Positions 22,140 through 33,777 of a stretch of DNA of 64,000 bases are shown here, piece by piece. A program made the translations under genes and the position numbers. This DNA comes from Myrmaecium sp. VS I D KN 1 (lineage: Eukaryota > Ascomycota > Dothideomycetes > Valsariales > Valsariaceae). Position 1 is the stretch's first letter, and every line of letters starts with the position of its first letter. The stretch is taken from positions 186,001 to 250,000 of the forward strand of contig JADQAV010000032.1 of assembly GCA_019775845.1 (NCBI GenBank), written 5' to 3'. The notes beneath the pieces were generated by a model. It saw only the letters and a program-made list of their open reading frames with translations. It made no database searches and had not been told where the DNA came from.

Positions 22140-22224
22140 GGAGTAGGGAGGAGAGAGGAGAGCGCAGCCCAGCGCAGAAAGCAGAGAGGAGAGAGGAGAG
22201 AGGAGAGAGGAGAGAGGAGAGGAG
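22140..22224. repeat. (AGAGGAG)n purine repeat
   Basis: Imperfect heptamer purine tract interrupted by a GCGCAG-type segment near 22167-22184. It is strongly strand-asymmetric and could form H-DNA. Confidence 0.85.
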
Positions 22225-22366
22225 CGTACGGATAGAAGTAAGTAAGTATTTCCAATGCCCACACACACACACACAAACAAACCAAAGAACCAAAAACAAA
22301 CAAAAAGGTATCCAACCCCCCCTAATCCCCGAATCCCCCTCCCCTCCTCCCCTCCCACCCCAGAAA

Positions 22367-24505
22367 TCACCGCTCCTTTCCCCTCCCCCTCCCCCTCCCA
22401 AACACCTCCCCCCACCACCCCGCCCCAAACAACCTCCTTAGCCTTCCCCCCTCCCTCTCCCCTCTCCTCTTCTCCTCCCTCAACAACCGATCCTTCAACG
22501 CCAACGCATCCAAGCTCCTCGGTCGCGGTCGTCCCAACCCCAATCCCAGTCCCCGAGCCCGGGCGCTGCGCTCGCAGAAGCCCCCCGCGCGCGGACTCGC
22601 CGCCCCCACGGCGGGCTCCCCCGAATCCCACAGCCCCGTCGTGTTGGTGGGGGGTAAGTATGCGGAGTGGATCCTCGGCTGCTGCGGTGGTGGCGGGGGG
22701 TTGGGGGAGGCTGGTTGAGTGGTGGTGGAAGCGGTGGTGGTGGAAGCGACGGTAGGCGAAGTGACCAGGATCGGAGGCGGAGGCTCAGAAGCGCGGACGG
22801 AACGCACGTCCGGGATCTTCTTCTCGTCGGCAACGACGGCGGCGGCCTGCAACGTCAGGGAGCTGCGACCGCTGCTGCGTTCGTTCTCGCTTTCGAGCAG
22901 GACGGCGGGCGGGGAGCGGCGGACGGGCGTGGCGTCTCGCGGACGGCGGAGGAAGGAGGTCGTCGACGTCGTCGTGCCGGTGGAGTTGGCGCGGCGGGTG
23001 CGCGTCGTTGATGCCGTTGTGGTGGTGGTGACCGCCGCGCCGGGGGCGCTGGTCCGCGAGGCGCCCGAGTCACTCCGACCGATCCGATCCCCCGTGCCGC
23101 GGAGGATTTTGGGGAAGGATGTCCGACGCGAGTCCTCCGCGTCGGGGGGCGGGGTGGAGGTGCCGCCGTTCGACGGGGCGCGCAGCGGCATCGAGACGGT
23201 ACGGGTCGGTCCGACGGGACGGGGGGAGGAGGGCCACGGGGAGCTGGCGCTGACGCTGGCGGCGGGCCCTGCGGGCGTGTAGCGGAAGACGGTGGACCAG
23301 GATTCCCGGAACGCGACCCAGATGCCGGTGACCAGGATGAGCTTGCGGAGGGCTTCGGTGGTGCGCATCGAGCTGTTCTCGGTCCAGGCATCCGCGCCAT
23401 CGGCCAAGGAACTGGTTTCCGACCAGACGGACGGCGTGGCGAGCGGTGTCTGGATCGGCGAGGTGAGCGGTGAATGGAGAGCGACCGAAGACCCAGCCGG
23501 CAAAGTATACGTATCCAGCACGTCGATGCTGGCGCGGGTCATGGACGCGATGATGGGATGCCGTCGCGTATCCGGACTGATGGTGCTGAAGTTGAACTTC
23601 TTGTCCTCGCCGGCCGCGGCCCCCGGCCCACGCCCCTCATACGTGCCGGACATCCTCCGGTTCGGTCGGCGGGCGACCCAGCGGACCTTGAGCTGCAGAC
23701 CATGCTCATCCGTGCTGACAAACTCGTACCCGCCGTTCGCCATCGTCGTCACCTCCCACACGGTCCCATCGTCGATGCAGATCTCCGTCTTGGCCGTCCC
23801 CTTCGTCTCATCCTTCTTCCCCACACAAATAGCACCAACAATCTCACGCCGGCCCAAGCATTCATCCTCCGAGCCATCCTCCTCCTCCGTCACCGGTCCG
23901 TAATCGTTCGCTTTGGCGACAATGATGTCGTCCGGCCCTAGCCGATCCTTCCCCTTGACCGTCTGAATGAGCTTCTTGGTGATGGCGAGGCGCGGAACGA
24001 ACTTGCTGGCCGGGAGCACGTCATATGCCGGTTTGGGTCGAGAGGATGAAGGCGAGGACTGCTGCAATTGGAGCAGCACGCGGGGTCGGAGATGCAACTT
24101 CTGGCGCGGGCCGGCCGTCGGGGGCGGATGAGCGAGGTTGTAGGCGATCTTCGACCGGGGGGTCTTCTTCTTGGGTTTGCCCTCCGACGAGGCTGCACTG
24201 TCGGCGGTGGCCGGTCGGGAGAGGGCGCCTTCGGACCGGACGTCGGGCTCGACGAACATGATCGACCGCGGGCTCTTCGGCGGTGTGGATTCGGCGGGCG
24301 AGGGTGCGCTGCACTTCACCGTGGGTTGCTGAGGGGTGACGGGGGAGAGCGGCGAGGTCGTGAAGAGGGAGAGAGGTGAGCGACTGCGGATGGGGGAGGC
24401 GGAGACGGAGGCGGAGGATTTCGTTTGCAGGAGCGCGTCGCGTGTGGAGCTGCATTCACGGCTGTGAGCAGCGGCGGCGTCTGCTGTCATCATGGACAGA
24501 AACAT
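22367..24505 (-). CDS. Uncharacterised Ser/Pro-rich fungal protein
   Basis: Single exon, 712 aa; I do not recognise a characterised family. The N-terminal third is disordered (Ser, Pro, Ala), then VLPASKFVPRLAITKKLIQT. Next is an ordered-looking block with FEVTTMANGG-like strands (TVWEVTTMANGGYEFVSTDE, LKVRWVARRPNRR), then FNFSTISPDTRRHPIIASM and SIDVLDTYTLP. A short hydrophobic segment, LRKLILVTGIWVAFRESW, may be a membrane-associated helix. The C-terminal 300 residues are low complexity (Ser/Thr/Pro/Arg), ending in a basic helix ALKDRLLREEKRRGEREG and a tryptophan pair. The ordered middle blocks argue for a real gene. The start may be either Met 1 or the Met at position 5 or 6. Confidence 0.75.
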   Translation of the reverse strand: MFLSMMTADAAAAHSRECSSTRDALLQTKSSASVSASPIRSRSPLSLFTTSPLSPVTPQQPTVKCSAPSPAESTPPKSPRSIMFVEPDVRSEGALSRPATADSAASSEGKPKKKTPRSKIAYNLAHPPPTAGPRQKLHLRPRVLLQLQQSSPSSSRPKPAYDVLPASKFVPRLAITKKLIQTVKGKDRLGPDDIIVAKANDYGPVTEEEDGSEDECLGRREIVGAICVGKKDETKGTAKTEICIDDGTVWEVTTMANGGYEFVSTDEHGLQLKVRWVARRPNRRMSGTYEGRGPGAAAGEDKKFNFSTISPDTRRHPIIASMTRASIDVLDTYTLPAGSSVALHSPLTSPIQTPLATPSVWSETSSLADGADAWTENSSMRTTEALRKLILVTGIWVAFRESWSTVFRYTPAGPAASVSASSPWPSSPRPVGPTRTVSMPLRAPSNGGTSTPPPDAEDSRRTSFPKILRGTGDRIGRSDSGASRTSAPGAAVTTTTTASTTRTRRANSTGTTTSTTSFLRRPRDATPVRRSPPAVLLESENERSSGRSSLTLQAAAVVADEKKIPDVRSVRASEPPPPILVTSPTVASTTTASTTTQPASPNPPPPPQQPRIHSAYLPPTNTTGLWDSGEPAVGAASPRAGGFCERSARARGLGLGLGRPRPRSLDALALKDRLLREEKRRGEREGGRLRRLFGAGWWGEVFGRGRGRGKER

Positions 24506-24995
24506 TGTGATGAGGAGGTCCGGTTACGCACTGTCTTCGGTTCGTCCGTCCTCGGCCAAGTCGGAGTCGCGGCTCGGACGGGGGAGGACAGTCGGCTCAT
24601 ATAAGGCTCCGCATGCAACCGTGACGGTTCAGATTCCGGTTCAAGTTCGAGTACGAGGGGAGGGTTCGTGGTCGAAGGATGCGTCGCAGGAACAACGGAT
24701 TGGGGGCCAGTTGCGAGGGCGGTGCGTAGGTAAGTAGTAGTCGTATGTCACTAGTCGGGTGGGAGGTGTGGAGAGAAAGGAGGACAGGGTGTCGACGGGC
24801 TAAGGTACTAGTAGCTGGGATTGCGCGCCGTAAGTATAAGGCTGAGGGCAGGGCAGAGCCGTCCCCACTCGGCTCTCGGACTGGGGGGTGGAGGGGGTGG
24901 TGGAGGGGGGCGTGGCACTGACTGCGCTTTGCGCTTTGCGACGTGGAACAACCGCGGTCGAAGTTTCTCGTCGGGTGGAAAGCGGTGGGGATCAC

Positions 24996-25045
24996 TGCTG
25001 ATGCTGATGCTGATGCTGATGCTGCTGCGGATGCTGCTGAGACGC
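24996..25045. repeat. (GATGCT)n repeat
   Basis: Hexamer GATGCT/GCTGAT tract decaying into GCT-rich sequence at its right end. Confidence 0.85.
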
Positions 25046-25693
25046 AGAGGAGCAGAGGAGCAAAGGAGCAAAGGACCAAGGCAAAGCAGCTCGCAACCTG
25101 GTCGTCGTCAAGGCTTGGGGACCTTGGGGGCCGTGTTCTTTCGCGTAAGTTAAACGATGGCTCGTATTGGCAGGGCTTTGTTTGGCCTCTGTTTGGCCGC
25201 AACCCGTCCGCCGGTCGATCCACAGCACAGGGGGTGGAACGGGGGAGGGACCAGCCACGAATCCCACGATGCTGGGCGGATGGATGGTGGATCGGGGGAG
25301 GGAGGATGGGGCTGTGTTTGCGCCCTTTGGTATGTAGGTACTCGGCAGGATCGGCTGCGTGAATCCGAGAAATGCGTAAAATGATGGATGGATCCAAGCG
25401 AAAGCGGTGGGAAGCAATGTATAGACGAGCTAGCTAAAGTAACGAATGGATAACGTTGGAATGGCTCGACGAACAAGTAGTATGTTCGGTTGTTTTTGTT
25501 TCATACACGAGCGAGGTGGTACTTAGGGAGGAGAAGAAGACGAGGTGAGGAGGTGATGAGGAAGGTGAAAGAAGAAGAAGAGGAAGAAAGGCAGAGCAAG
25601 GGAGGAAGCTGCACACCCCGCCCCTTAACTACTACCTAGTAACTTCACCCTCTTCCCTCTCTTTTTTCTTTGTTTTTCCAACAACGGGATGGA

Positions 25694-25760
25694 GGGGGGG
25701 GGGGGGGGGGGGNNNNNNNNNNNNNNNNNNNNNNNNNNNNNNNNNNNNNNNNNNNNNNNN
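25694..25760. other. Poly-G tract and assembly gap
   Basis: Nineteen G residues (25694-25712) run directly into 48 N (25713-25760). Sequencing probably stalled at the homopolymer, so the true length is unknown. Confidence 0.95.
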
Positions 25761-26362
25761 GACCGCCCCGAGACGGGAACTGGAAGGGGGGACTCGGGAT
25801 GGAAATCGCAGAAGCGGAGCCCGGACGCGCCTTTCCATCGCACACATCCACATGGACGACGAACAACAGGTGACGCAGGCCGGGGCACCTAGGGCAGGGC
25901 AGGGCCGGCCGAGCCCTTGTGGGGAAAAAGACCCAACCTGTGAACCTGAACCTGAACCTGACCGACCTTGCTGACCTTTCCAGCTTGTTGGCGTGGAGAA
26001 CCTCCCAAGCCATGGGACGGAAAGCAAAGGAGGATGAAAAAGCCCGCCGGCATCTCTTTCGTTCCGACCGCCGATGCCCGGGCCCTTCAGCTCTCGGCCG
26101 CTAACGTACCGCCCGTAGGCTCCAGTTGCTGAAAGGGAGGGGAGAGAGAGGGAGGGGCCACCAACGTGAGACCAGGGCAGCTTCACCCACCCACGGGCGG
26201 GCCCCGCGGACGCCTTGCATTCATTTAATTCGTGCCTCGCATTCATCGCAGAGTGGAAAACAATATACAAAAAATGTCCGTCGGCAATTGTTTCGTTTAC
26301 TGTTTGATGGGATGGGAGGAGGAGGAGGAGGTACCTGTGGGAGTGCCCCCCTCAGCTGGCTG

Positions 26363-26405
26363 GCTGACTGACTGACTGACTGACTGACTGACTGACCGAC
26401 TGACT
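26363..26405. repeat. (GACT)n microsatellite
   Basis: About ten GACT/CTGA tetramers with one substituted unit, preceded by two GGCT units. Confidence 0.9.
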
Positions 26406-27061
26406 GGCACCATCATCATCCACCGTTTCCGTTTATCTATTCTTTCATGCGCAACGACGACCACCTCAGCTCAGCTCACAAAACTGCAAAACGTCATTCG
26501 GTGTGTATGGTCTGCCCCGATCGGATTCTAACCACTACATGATGAACTTACCTAACGGCTCACCGTACAGTACAGTACGTACATCAGCATCTGATATAAG
26601 TACCTATATCGCGAGAGTAAGGGATGATCGAAGCGAAAGAGAGAAAAAAAAAAAGGCGGCGACATGCTCAGCCGTATGTACAACACTCCCTTCAGATGTA
26701 CATATACACATCGTCACTCCCTAATACATCCTCCTACATTGCCCACGAGAGACCCACTAGATGTCTTTATGACGGTATAGTAACTACCTGGTACGAGCTC
26801 AACGAAGGAAGGAAGAAAGGATGCGAAGGAATGCGTATAACTAAAAACACCAACCCCTGAGAACTAATCTGGAACTAAATCAACAACCCCACGACGCCTA
26901 TGTATGTATTCCTCTCGGTGCAGCCTTTACCTCGTTTCATTGTATCTATTAATATCTTGTCTTTGCTGTCTTCCTGGGGGGATGATAGATAGGACTGCGA
27001 TGTATGTAGATCCATCTGTGTAATACCTCCAGCACTACTCTCTCTCTCATCCGAAATAAGA

Positions 27062-27102
27062 AGAAGGAGAAGAAGGAGGAGGAGGAGGAGGAGGAGGAGG
27101 AG
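27062..27102. repeat. (GGA)n / (GAA)n microsatellite
   Basis: Purine triplet tract of AAG units followed by GGA units. Confidence 0.9.
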
Positions 27103-28182
27103 CTCACGGACAACTAAGAGACGTTGACTCGCGCACCTCGGAAAGTCATTCCCGCCATCGAAGGCCCAGCCGTCCAAACTCCCGTGACCCCCTCCCCTGC
27201 GAAAACTTTTGCTGGGAGCTTTTTCCAATCATCCTTTAGGGAGCGGTACTTCAGGTTGTGTAGCCTCATCACCCCTCCCGTCCCCCCCCTCCACGCCTTT
27301 CACCTCGCCCACAACCAACCTCACGCCGCAAAACCACGTCAAGAAACGAAAAAGACAAGAAACCCATAATCATAGGAAAAATGCCCCCACGATAAAAACC
27401 AACACCATCTTCGACCCGCACGAGACAGCGGAACGCCACCGACCGACCGACCGGACGGACAGAGACGGACGGGAGGGGTTCGGTCGGTCGGTCGGTCGGT
27501 CGTCCGTCCGAACCCGACCGCGGGCCCCCGTCTGACGGGATCAAGGCTGGAAAAAAAAAAAAGGGGGGGCGCGCACGTGGAAGCGTCGTCGGACAAAAGA
27601 GATGTGTGTGCCTGATGTGGAGGCCTGAGTAACCAGGCATGAATCTGTGGCTTACCCCGTCAAAAAGTCTGTCCCGTCCCAAGTCTTGCTCGCTCTCACC
27701 GCATTCGGCTCGCGAGTTATCTAGTGGAGGTGTGGAGTAAAGGGAAACTGGATGCGTTTGTGAATTCCTTCACGCTCTACCCGGTCCAGAACGTTTGCTT
27801 CCACGACCGTTTTCCTTCTGTACGGACCGTGCGATTCTGCATACTACGGTATCCGTACTTGGGTGAGGGCTATTGGTTTTCCTTCTTCCTTCCGTTTCTT
27901 TTCTTTCGAGCGATCGGCCGCTGGGACCAGAAACCTAGAGGTCGTCTACCTGAAGCGACTCACTCACTCCTTTCGAAAAAGGAGGAAGAAAGGGATAAAG
28001 AAGAAACCAAAAAAAAAACGAGGCGTGCGTCCGTGACACCATCCATCCACACGCCCCGCCATCCATTGACCACTGCGCCGGAACGGACGGGAACCGGGAG
28101 AGAGCAAAAGAAAAGAACGAAGACAGAGCTCACCTCCGTGCAACGGACGTATCGGACGGACCAAGGGAAAACAGAGGCAAAA

Positions 28183-30706
28183 ATGGTGGACGGAGCAGCG
28201 CAAGCAACGCCGCGGTGCCAGCGGCTGGTCGCGTGGGTGACCGAGCACGGCGGCTTCCTCCACCCGGACGTCGAGCTGGTCGAGGACGGCGACCACGGGC
28301 TGCACGTCCGAGCGAGACGGAAGCTGCCCACGCTCGGCGGGTCCCGGGGCGCGTCGTCGTCCGCATCGGCTTCGGATGGTGATGATGAGGGCGCGGAGCA
28401 GCGACAGCAGCAAGAAAGTGAAGAAGAAATCACCATCTGCACCTGCCCCGCCGCCCTCTCACTCTCCCACCTCAACGCCTCCGCCGCCTCCGCCCACCCG
28501 GGCACGCCCATCCGACACACCGCCTCCGCCATCGCGATCCTGCTCAAGCTCGGCTTCGACCCGGCCACGGCCGCGCACTTCTTCCTGGCCGAGCAGCGCC
28601 TGCTGGCCGAGCGGTCGTTCTGGGCGCCCTACCTCGCCTGCCTGCCGGCCGCGGACGCGCTCACCACCCCGCTGTACTTTGACGAGGAGGATCAGGCGTG
28701 GCTGCGGGGTACGAATGTGCTGGCCGCGATCGAGGCGCGGCGGGATGCGTGGAGGGGGAATTGGAAGTTGGGGTGTCGGGCGTTGGAGAGTGGGGGGGTG
28801 GATGTGAGGACGTTTACTTGGTATGTTTGTGAGCTTTTTGCTTCCTTTTTTACTTTGCCTCTTTGCCTTCTCTCTTCCCCCCCCCCCTCTCTCTCTCTCT
28901 GAAGTTCTCCATGTCGTGCGTTGCCCGTGCTGTCTTTTGTTGTCGTCACACCGCTCGCCGGCCTATGCCTCTCATGCCACCATCGTCAGACGTTTGCATT
29001 TCTACCTCGATACACGTTGCCCTGTTCAAGCGCGGCCATCTTTTCACTACCCGCTCGGATTACAAGAGAGACGGGAGATGGTGAAGATGGACTGTTGTAA
29101 ACCTTCTATAAGCCCTTATAAAAATCTCCCCACCCTCTCGATGCCACCCCACCCCAAACCCCACCGCGCACCTTCCCCTCCTGCAAACCATCCGTCATGC
29201 CGCCTCCTCCATTCGAACCCCCACAACCGCTAACCGAAGCTTTTTCCCTTTCTTCCACGCAGGGAAATCTACCAATGGGCCGCCAGCATTTTCAGCTCGC
29301 GCTCCTTCACCTCCAACGCCTCCGACCCCGGCAGCGGCGGCTTCCCCATCCTCTACCCGCTCGTCGACTGCCTCAACCACCGGGTCGGCGAGCGGACCGT
29401 CTGGCGCTTCGACCGGGGCGACTTCACCCTCGCCACCACGCGCAGCTACGAGGCAGGCGAGGAGATTTACAATAATTACGCCCCGAAGGGCAACGAGGAG
29501 TGTGAGTTACCCTGTCCATCCGCCGAATGCAATGGCTAAACGTCCAAACCAACCCATCCAGTGCTCATGGGTTACGGCTTCGCCCTGCCCGACAACCCCT
29601 GCGAAACCTTCTCCATCCGACTCGGCCAGATCCCCGCCCCCGTCATCGACGCCCTCCTCACCCACGGCCTGCTCCCCCGCATCAAAACCGACCCGACCAC
29701 GCTCGCGACCTTCGCCCTCCGCGGCCGCAACCACTACAGCCGGTACCCATACCCAGCCGCGCTCGCACCCTACCTCGGCGGCCTCCCCCCCCTCATGCTC
29801 GCCACCGTTGTCGCCCTCGTGCTTCTCAACCGCGACATCCCCCCAACCCGCCCCCTCCTCACCCACCCCCCGCTCCGCCTCCTCCTCGCCGCCCTGCTCC
29901 AGCTGCTCCCCAACCTCCGCCGCAAAGCCGCCCTCCTCGACCAGACGAACCCGACCCGTCCGCCCGCGAACCCCAAACAGCGCGCCGCCGCCATCTACCG
30001 CGCCACCCAGCGCGCCGTCCTCGCCGACGTCGAAGCCGACGTCGAGGCCCTCTTCCGCGCCCTCCGCCCCGCGGGAGCAGACCTCCCACAAGCCCTCCGC
30101 CTCCATCAAAACAAAACAGGCTGCACCCTCAGCCTCGCGCAAGCGCAACAGCTCCTCGCCCTCGCCGCGCCCGCCGCCGGACGTGACTTCCGCGCCGGCC
30201 TGACCGCGGGCTTCGGCACCGCGGATCCGGCGGCCCTTCGCGCGCCGGACCTCGACGCGGAGGACGCGGCGTGGGTGCTGTGGGTGTGTTGTGCGTGGGT
30301 GGTTGTCGATGCTGGTTGTGGCGACGACGGGGAGCCGGCGGCGGTGGAGGCGTTGAGGGGTGTGGTGGGGTTTTTGAGGGGTGTGGTTGGTGAGGAGGAG
30401 GTGGAGGAGACTGGGAGGGAGGAAGAGGAGGAGGAGCATCAGGGTGGGATTCGTGTGATGAGGGAGGTGGTGAGGGATGCGATGGGTGAGGGTGCTGTGG
30501 GGAGTGTGTGGGGGGATGAGAAGCGTTGGACGGCGGGGTTGATTGGCTGGGCGGAACGGGTGGTTGGGGAGGTGGGGTTTGCGTGGCCGGTTGAGGGGGA
30601 GGAGGAGCTGGAGATGGGGGCGTGGGTGATGTATGTTAAGGTGGAACCGGAGGGGGAGGAGGATGGGTGCGTGTTGATGGTTGGTGATGCTGTTGAAAGT
30701 TCGTGA
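28183..30706 (+). CDS. SET-domain protein-lysine methyltransferase (RLSMT/SETD3-type)
   Basis: Join(28183..28820,29263..29501,29562..30706), 673 aa. The N-terminal part opens the SET fold (LVAWVTEHGGFLHPDVEL). Exon 2 carries FPILYPLVDCLNHRVGERTV with the AdoMet-binding Asn-His and GEEIYNNYAPKGNEE, completed across intron 2 as LLMGYGFALPDNP. This matches the Rubisco-LSMT/SETD3/Rkm class. A helical substrate-binding region follows (MLATVVALVLLN, LLLAALLQLLPNLRRKAALL), then an acidic Glu/Gly tail around residues 580-600. Intron 1 is 442 nt, unusually long for this window, but its GTATGT donor and CGCAG acceptor rebuild FTWEIYQWAASIF. The substrate is unknown. Exon 3 flips from C-rich to G-rich near 30240. 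Confidence 0.9.
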
Positions 30707-31545
30707 GGGTGGGAGGGAAGGACATACATGTCGGGTGTGGGGGTGGAGGTGGAGGTGCGAAAGACGAGCATCGATGGATCGATCTCTCCAGCATCTCTTC
30801 CTCTGCCTTCGTCGCGTTTCAACGCGGCGAGCGTGGAACAAAGGCAAGAGACGTGCGGGCCCGTTGAGCCCGTCGCCGTTTTATCTGCGCCAATCCGGTT
30901 CAATGTCGTGCCTGTTTAATTCAAACATATCTTGATGGCGATAGCGATAGCAACCGGAAGAGAAGCGAAGCGCAAAACTCACGACGTACGGTGGTAGATG
31001 GCGAAGATATATAAAAGTAGTATCAGTCACGTCAAAAACGAAAATCAGAAGGAAAAGAAGGAAAGGGAAAGCGAAAAGGAAGCGAAGGCGAAAAGTCTGC
31101 CTGCTCCTTATTTCTACAAGTAACCCCCATGCATTCCGCTCAAGGGGATAGAATAGCTTGAGTAGAGACTGTATCGTGGCGGCGTACAAGTTCTAGCTCT
31201 GTCTTACTCATACTGTGTCCTTTACCTGCTCCTTATACCCCTCCGTTCTGACGTCGCTGCTGCTTCCTCCCGTTTTCTAAACGTTGCTGCCTAGTACCCA
31301 CAGTACCCGTACATCCTTACAGTGTGTTGCCCGCTCGGTCCAACATTGCTTGCTTGCCAAGTTGCGTCAGCATCCAGCGTCCGCTGGGGGGATGATGATG
31401 TTGGGACGTCGCATGCTATGTAGATAGCACAGCCACAATCACCGTCTCCAACAGCGAGAGGCAGCCGCGCACGCGCCTCGATACTTCCATTTGGTCGAAG
31501 GTGAAGGGCGCGGGGCGGCTGCTAAGGTAGTAGCTTGTGCCTATT

Positions 31546-31597
31546 TATGTATGTATGTATGTATGTATGTATGTATGGATGGATGGATGGATGGATA
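31546..31597. repeat. (TATG)n-(GGAT)n compound microsatellite
   Basis: About seven TATG units pass directly into five GGAT units. Confidence 0.95.
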
Positions 31598-32471
31598 CTA
31601 GGAACGCCTTCCTGCTTTGCTGGGTTCCTGCGTACCAATCTTGAACGTTTACTGGTAAGGGATGTTGGGAAGAAAGAAAGGAGAGGAGACGAGAGGTTGG
31701 CGTTGTTGTGCGAGGAGAGAGCGAGACGCCTGCCTGCTCGTCTACCGGGTTGGTTGGTTAAAAGGATGCAGGGCGGTTAGGTATGTACAGCGAGCGCGCG
31801 GGTAGAGCATGTACAGTCGTACAACACAGGCTTCGAGAAGAATGAGGCGGTGCTCTGCTGGGCTAACTACTATATACTTAGGAGAACCTACATTACGTAG
31901 GTACCGTACGGAGTATAGTACCTTACATCAACTACCTACCTACAGCGCCTTAGCAGCTCCCCAGGAACATGGTAGCAGTACATAAGGTGATCCCTGATCC
32001 TACCTACTTAGTCCTAGTTGTGGCGGGGATGTTGTCGCTGAGTAGCCGCCGGCGGGCGCTTACCTGTATTACCTACTATACCTACGTCCGAATATGTCTC
32101 CTCGGCGGGTAGAAGAGAGGAAGAGGAAGAGGGAGAAGAGGATGGCTTTGCATCCCAGCGAAAAGCAATCTGTTCCCAACCCGACTTGTTCCCAACACTA
32201 CCTATCCATCCATCCATCCATCCAACGGGGTGAGCGAAGGAGTTGTAAGGACGAGGCGGTGCAGCCAAGCCGCTTGCTAGGCTGTGCCTTGCTTTAACCG
32301 TCGCGGGGTACAGAGGCGATTGGACTTCAGCGTGCTAGGAGATGAGAAGGATGATGCTGACGAAAGGGAATGTACTCCCGCCCTTCCGGCTTGTCCACAG
32401 CGTGGAGGTTAGCAGGGCGGTTGTGAAGTCACATATAGAGGAAGAAAGACCCCTTCTCCGCCCCGGTGGGT

Positions 32472-32507
32472 GAGGCGGAGGCCGAGGCGGAGGCCGAGGC
32501 GGAGGCC
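32472..32507. repeat. 12-bp tandem repeat
   Basis: Three perfect head-to-tail copies of GAGGCGGAGGCC, followed by a partly diverged fourth. Confidence 0.95.
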
Positions 32508-33747
32508 GAGCCTGAGGCAGATGTTCAACAGCGAGCGAGTGCCGGACCAGATGAACCCGGTTGATCTGACATCGACCGTCGGTGGTAAGACGGCGTGACA
32601 TCTCATCTCCTCTTCTCTTCTTTCCTCCTCTCCTCCCATCCTCTCCTCCTGTAACTACATCCTGGACCTAAAGGTCGACGAACGACAGTCCCCGCCCATG
32701 ATGCGCGCGCGCGCGAGAGGGAGAGAGGTAGGTAACAGCACGTGGGAAAGGCAGACAGAGCCAGAGCGTTCCAGAACGCGTCTTCCCGTCCAGCCCTAGC
32801 TAGACCGCGGCGGAATGTGGGGGACCAACCTGGCCAGGCTGGGGCTAGGCTGGGCTGGGGCTTGGGCTGGCTTTCTTCGACCTGATAGCCTGGGAATAAG
32901 GTAGCTTAACTCCTATTTCCTTTGAGCTTGTACCCTTGTTTTTGGGGGAGAGCGAGGTTGGCGGAAGGGGTTATCTTTGTACCTACGATATTGGATATTT
33001 GGAGTATGTGCAGCCGAGATCGACTGCCTTGCGGGCTCGCCTTCGGTACGGAGTGCCTACGGCGGGAGCTCCCCCCGGTGCGGGTGCGGGTATGCGGAAT
33101 GCGGGAGCTCTCGGGTGCGGGTGAGAGCTCCGCTTGCTGGCTCGCTGCTGCGGTCTTGGCAGCCTTTTCCCCTTCTCTTCTCTTTTCCTTGCGAAGGAAG
33201 GAGATTGACGTGGTCATGTATGATGTACATACATACATTGTGCCCTGCTTTTCGCTGATAGTTGCTGGACGAAGGGAGCGATGGATGGGGCACTCAGCAG
33301 TCAATTCCGCGCTTATATAAATACTGTACTATCTACCTACCTATAGATGTACTAGTATGTATGTACATACGTGTTGTACGGATTCCTCACCTCCTCTTCT
33401 TCTTCTCCACACATCTCGTATCTGTACAGTAGGTATCCCAGGCACGCACGTACTTATCGTCATCATACATACTGTTACTCCATACCGCACCGATCCCTTC
33501 CGTCATCATCCGCGCTCTCGGAGAGCAGTGCGCATGTACGGAGTACGTGCGTTTGTGCGTGCGTGCCTGCGTACGTGGTAGCCAGCCAGCCAGTCAGCCA
33601 GCCTCCCAGCCATCCCATCCGAGGTTTATCCACACCACATCAAAAGAATGAAAGGATCTCGAAGCGACTAACTACTGACCGTTAGAAACAGAAGAGGGCA
33701 AAAAACCTTCCTCCTCCCTACGCCCTTACGCGTGACATGCCACACAC

Positions 33748-33777
33748 ACATGCCAGACATGCCAGACATGCCAGACA
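33748..33777. repeat. 9-bp tandem repeat
   Basis: Three tandem copies of ACATGCCAG ahead of the GACAAAGG flank. Confidence 0.85.

Larger units (their letters stand above)
21018..22366. other. Repeat-rich intergenic region
   Basis: Promoter of the hemerythrin-domain gene at the left and 3' flank of the uncharacterised gene at the right. The middle is a cluster of microsatellites, listed separately. No gene is supported; predicted peptides here only translate the repeats. Confidence 0.6.
24506..28182. other. 3.7-kb divergent intergenic region with an assembly gap
   Basis: Separates the starts of the uncharacterised gene (-) and the SET-domain gene (+). It holds simple repeats, a G-homopolymer with N gap, and homopolymer A runs. 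No frame has conserved content. 27755-28182 contains no ATG on the + strand and is probably the SET-gene leader. Confidence 0.5.

Noticed and set aside
26356-26405. Short regular repeats as a possible CRISPR array
   Set aside because: Plain tetranucleotide microsatellite without spacers, in a eukaryotic genome.
29507-30847. 446-codon antisense frame across the SET gene
   Set aside because: A shadow of GC-rich codons of the plus-strand exon; composition is repetitive and no domain is visible.
32922-33320. 132-codon plus-strand frame in the large desert
   Set aside because: It lacks an ATG near its start and shows no family features, so a non-coding assignment is safer.
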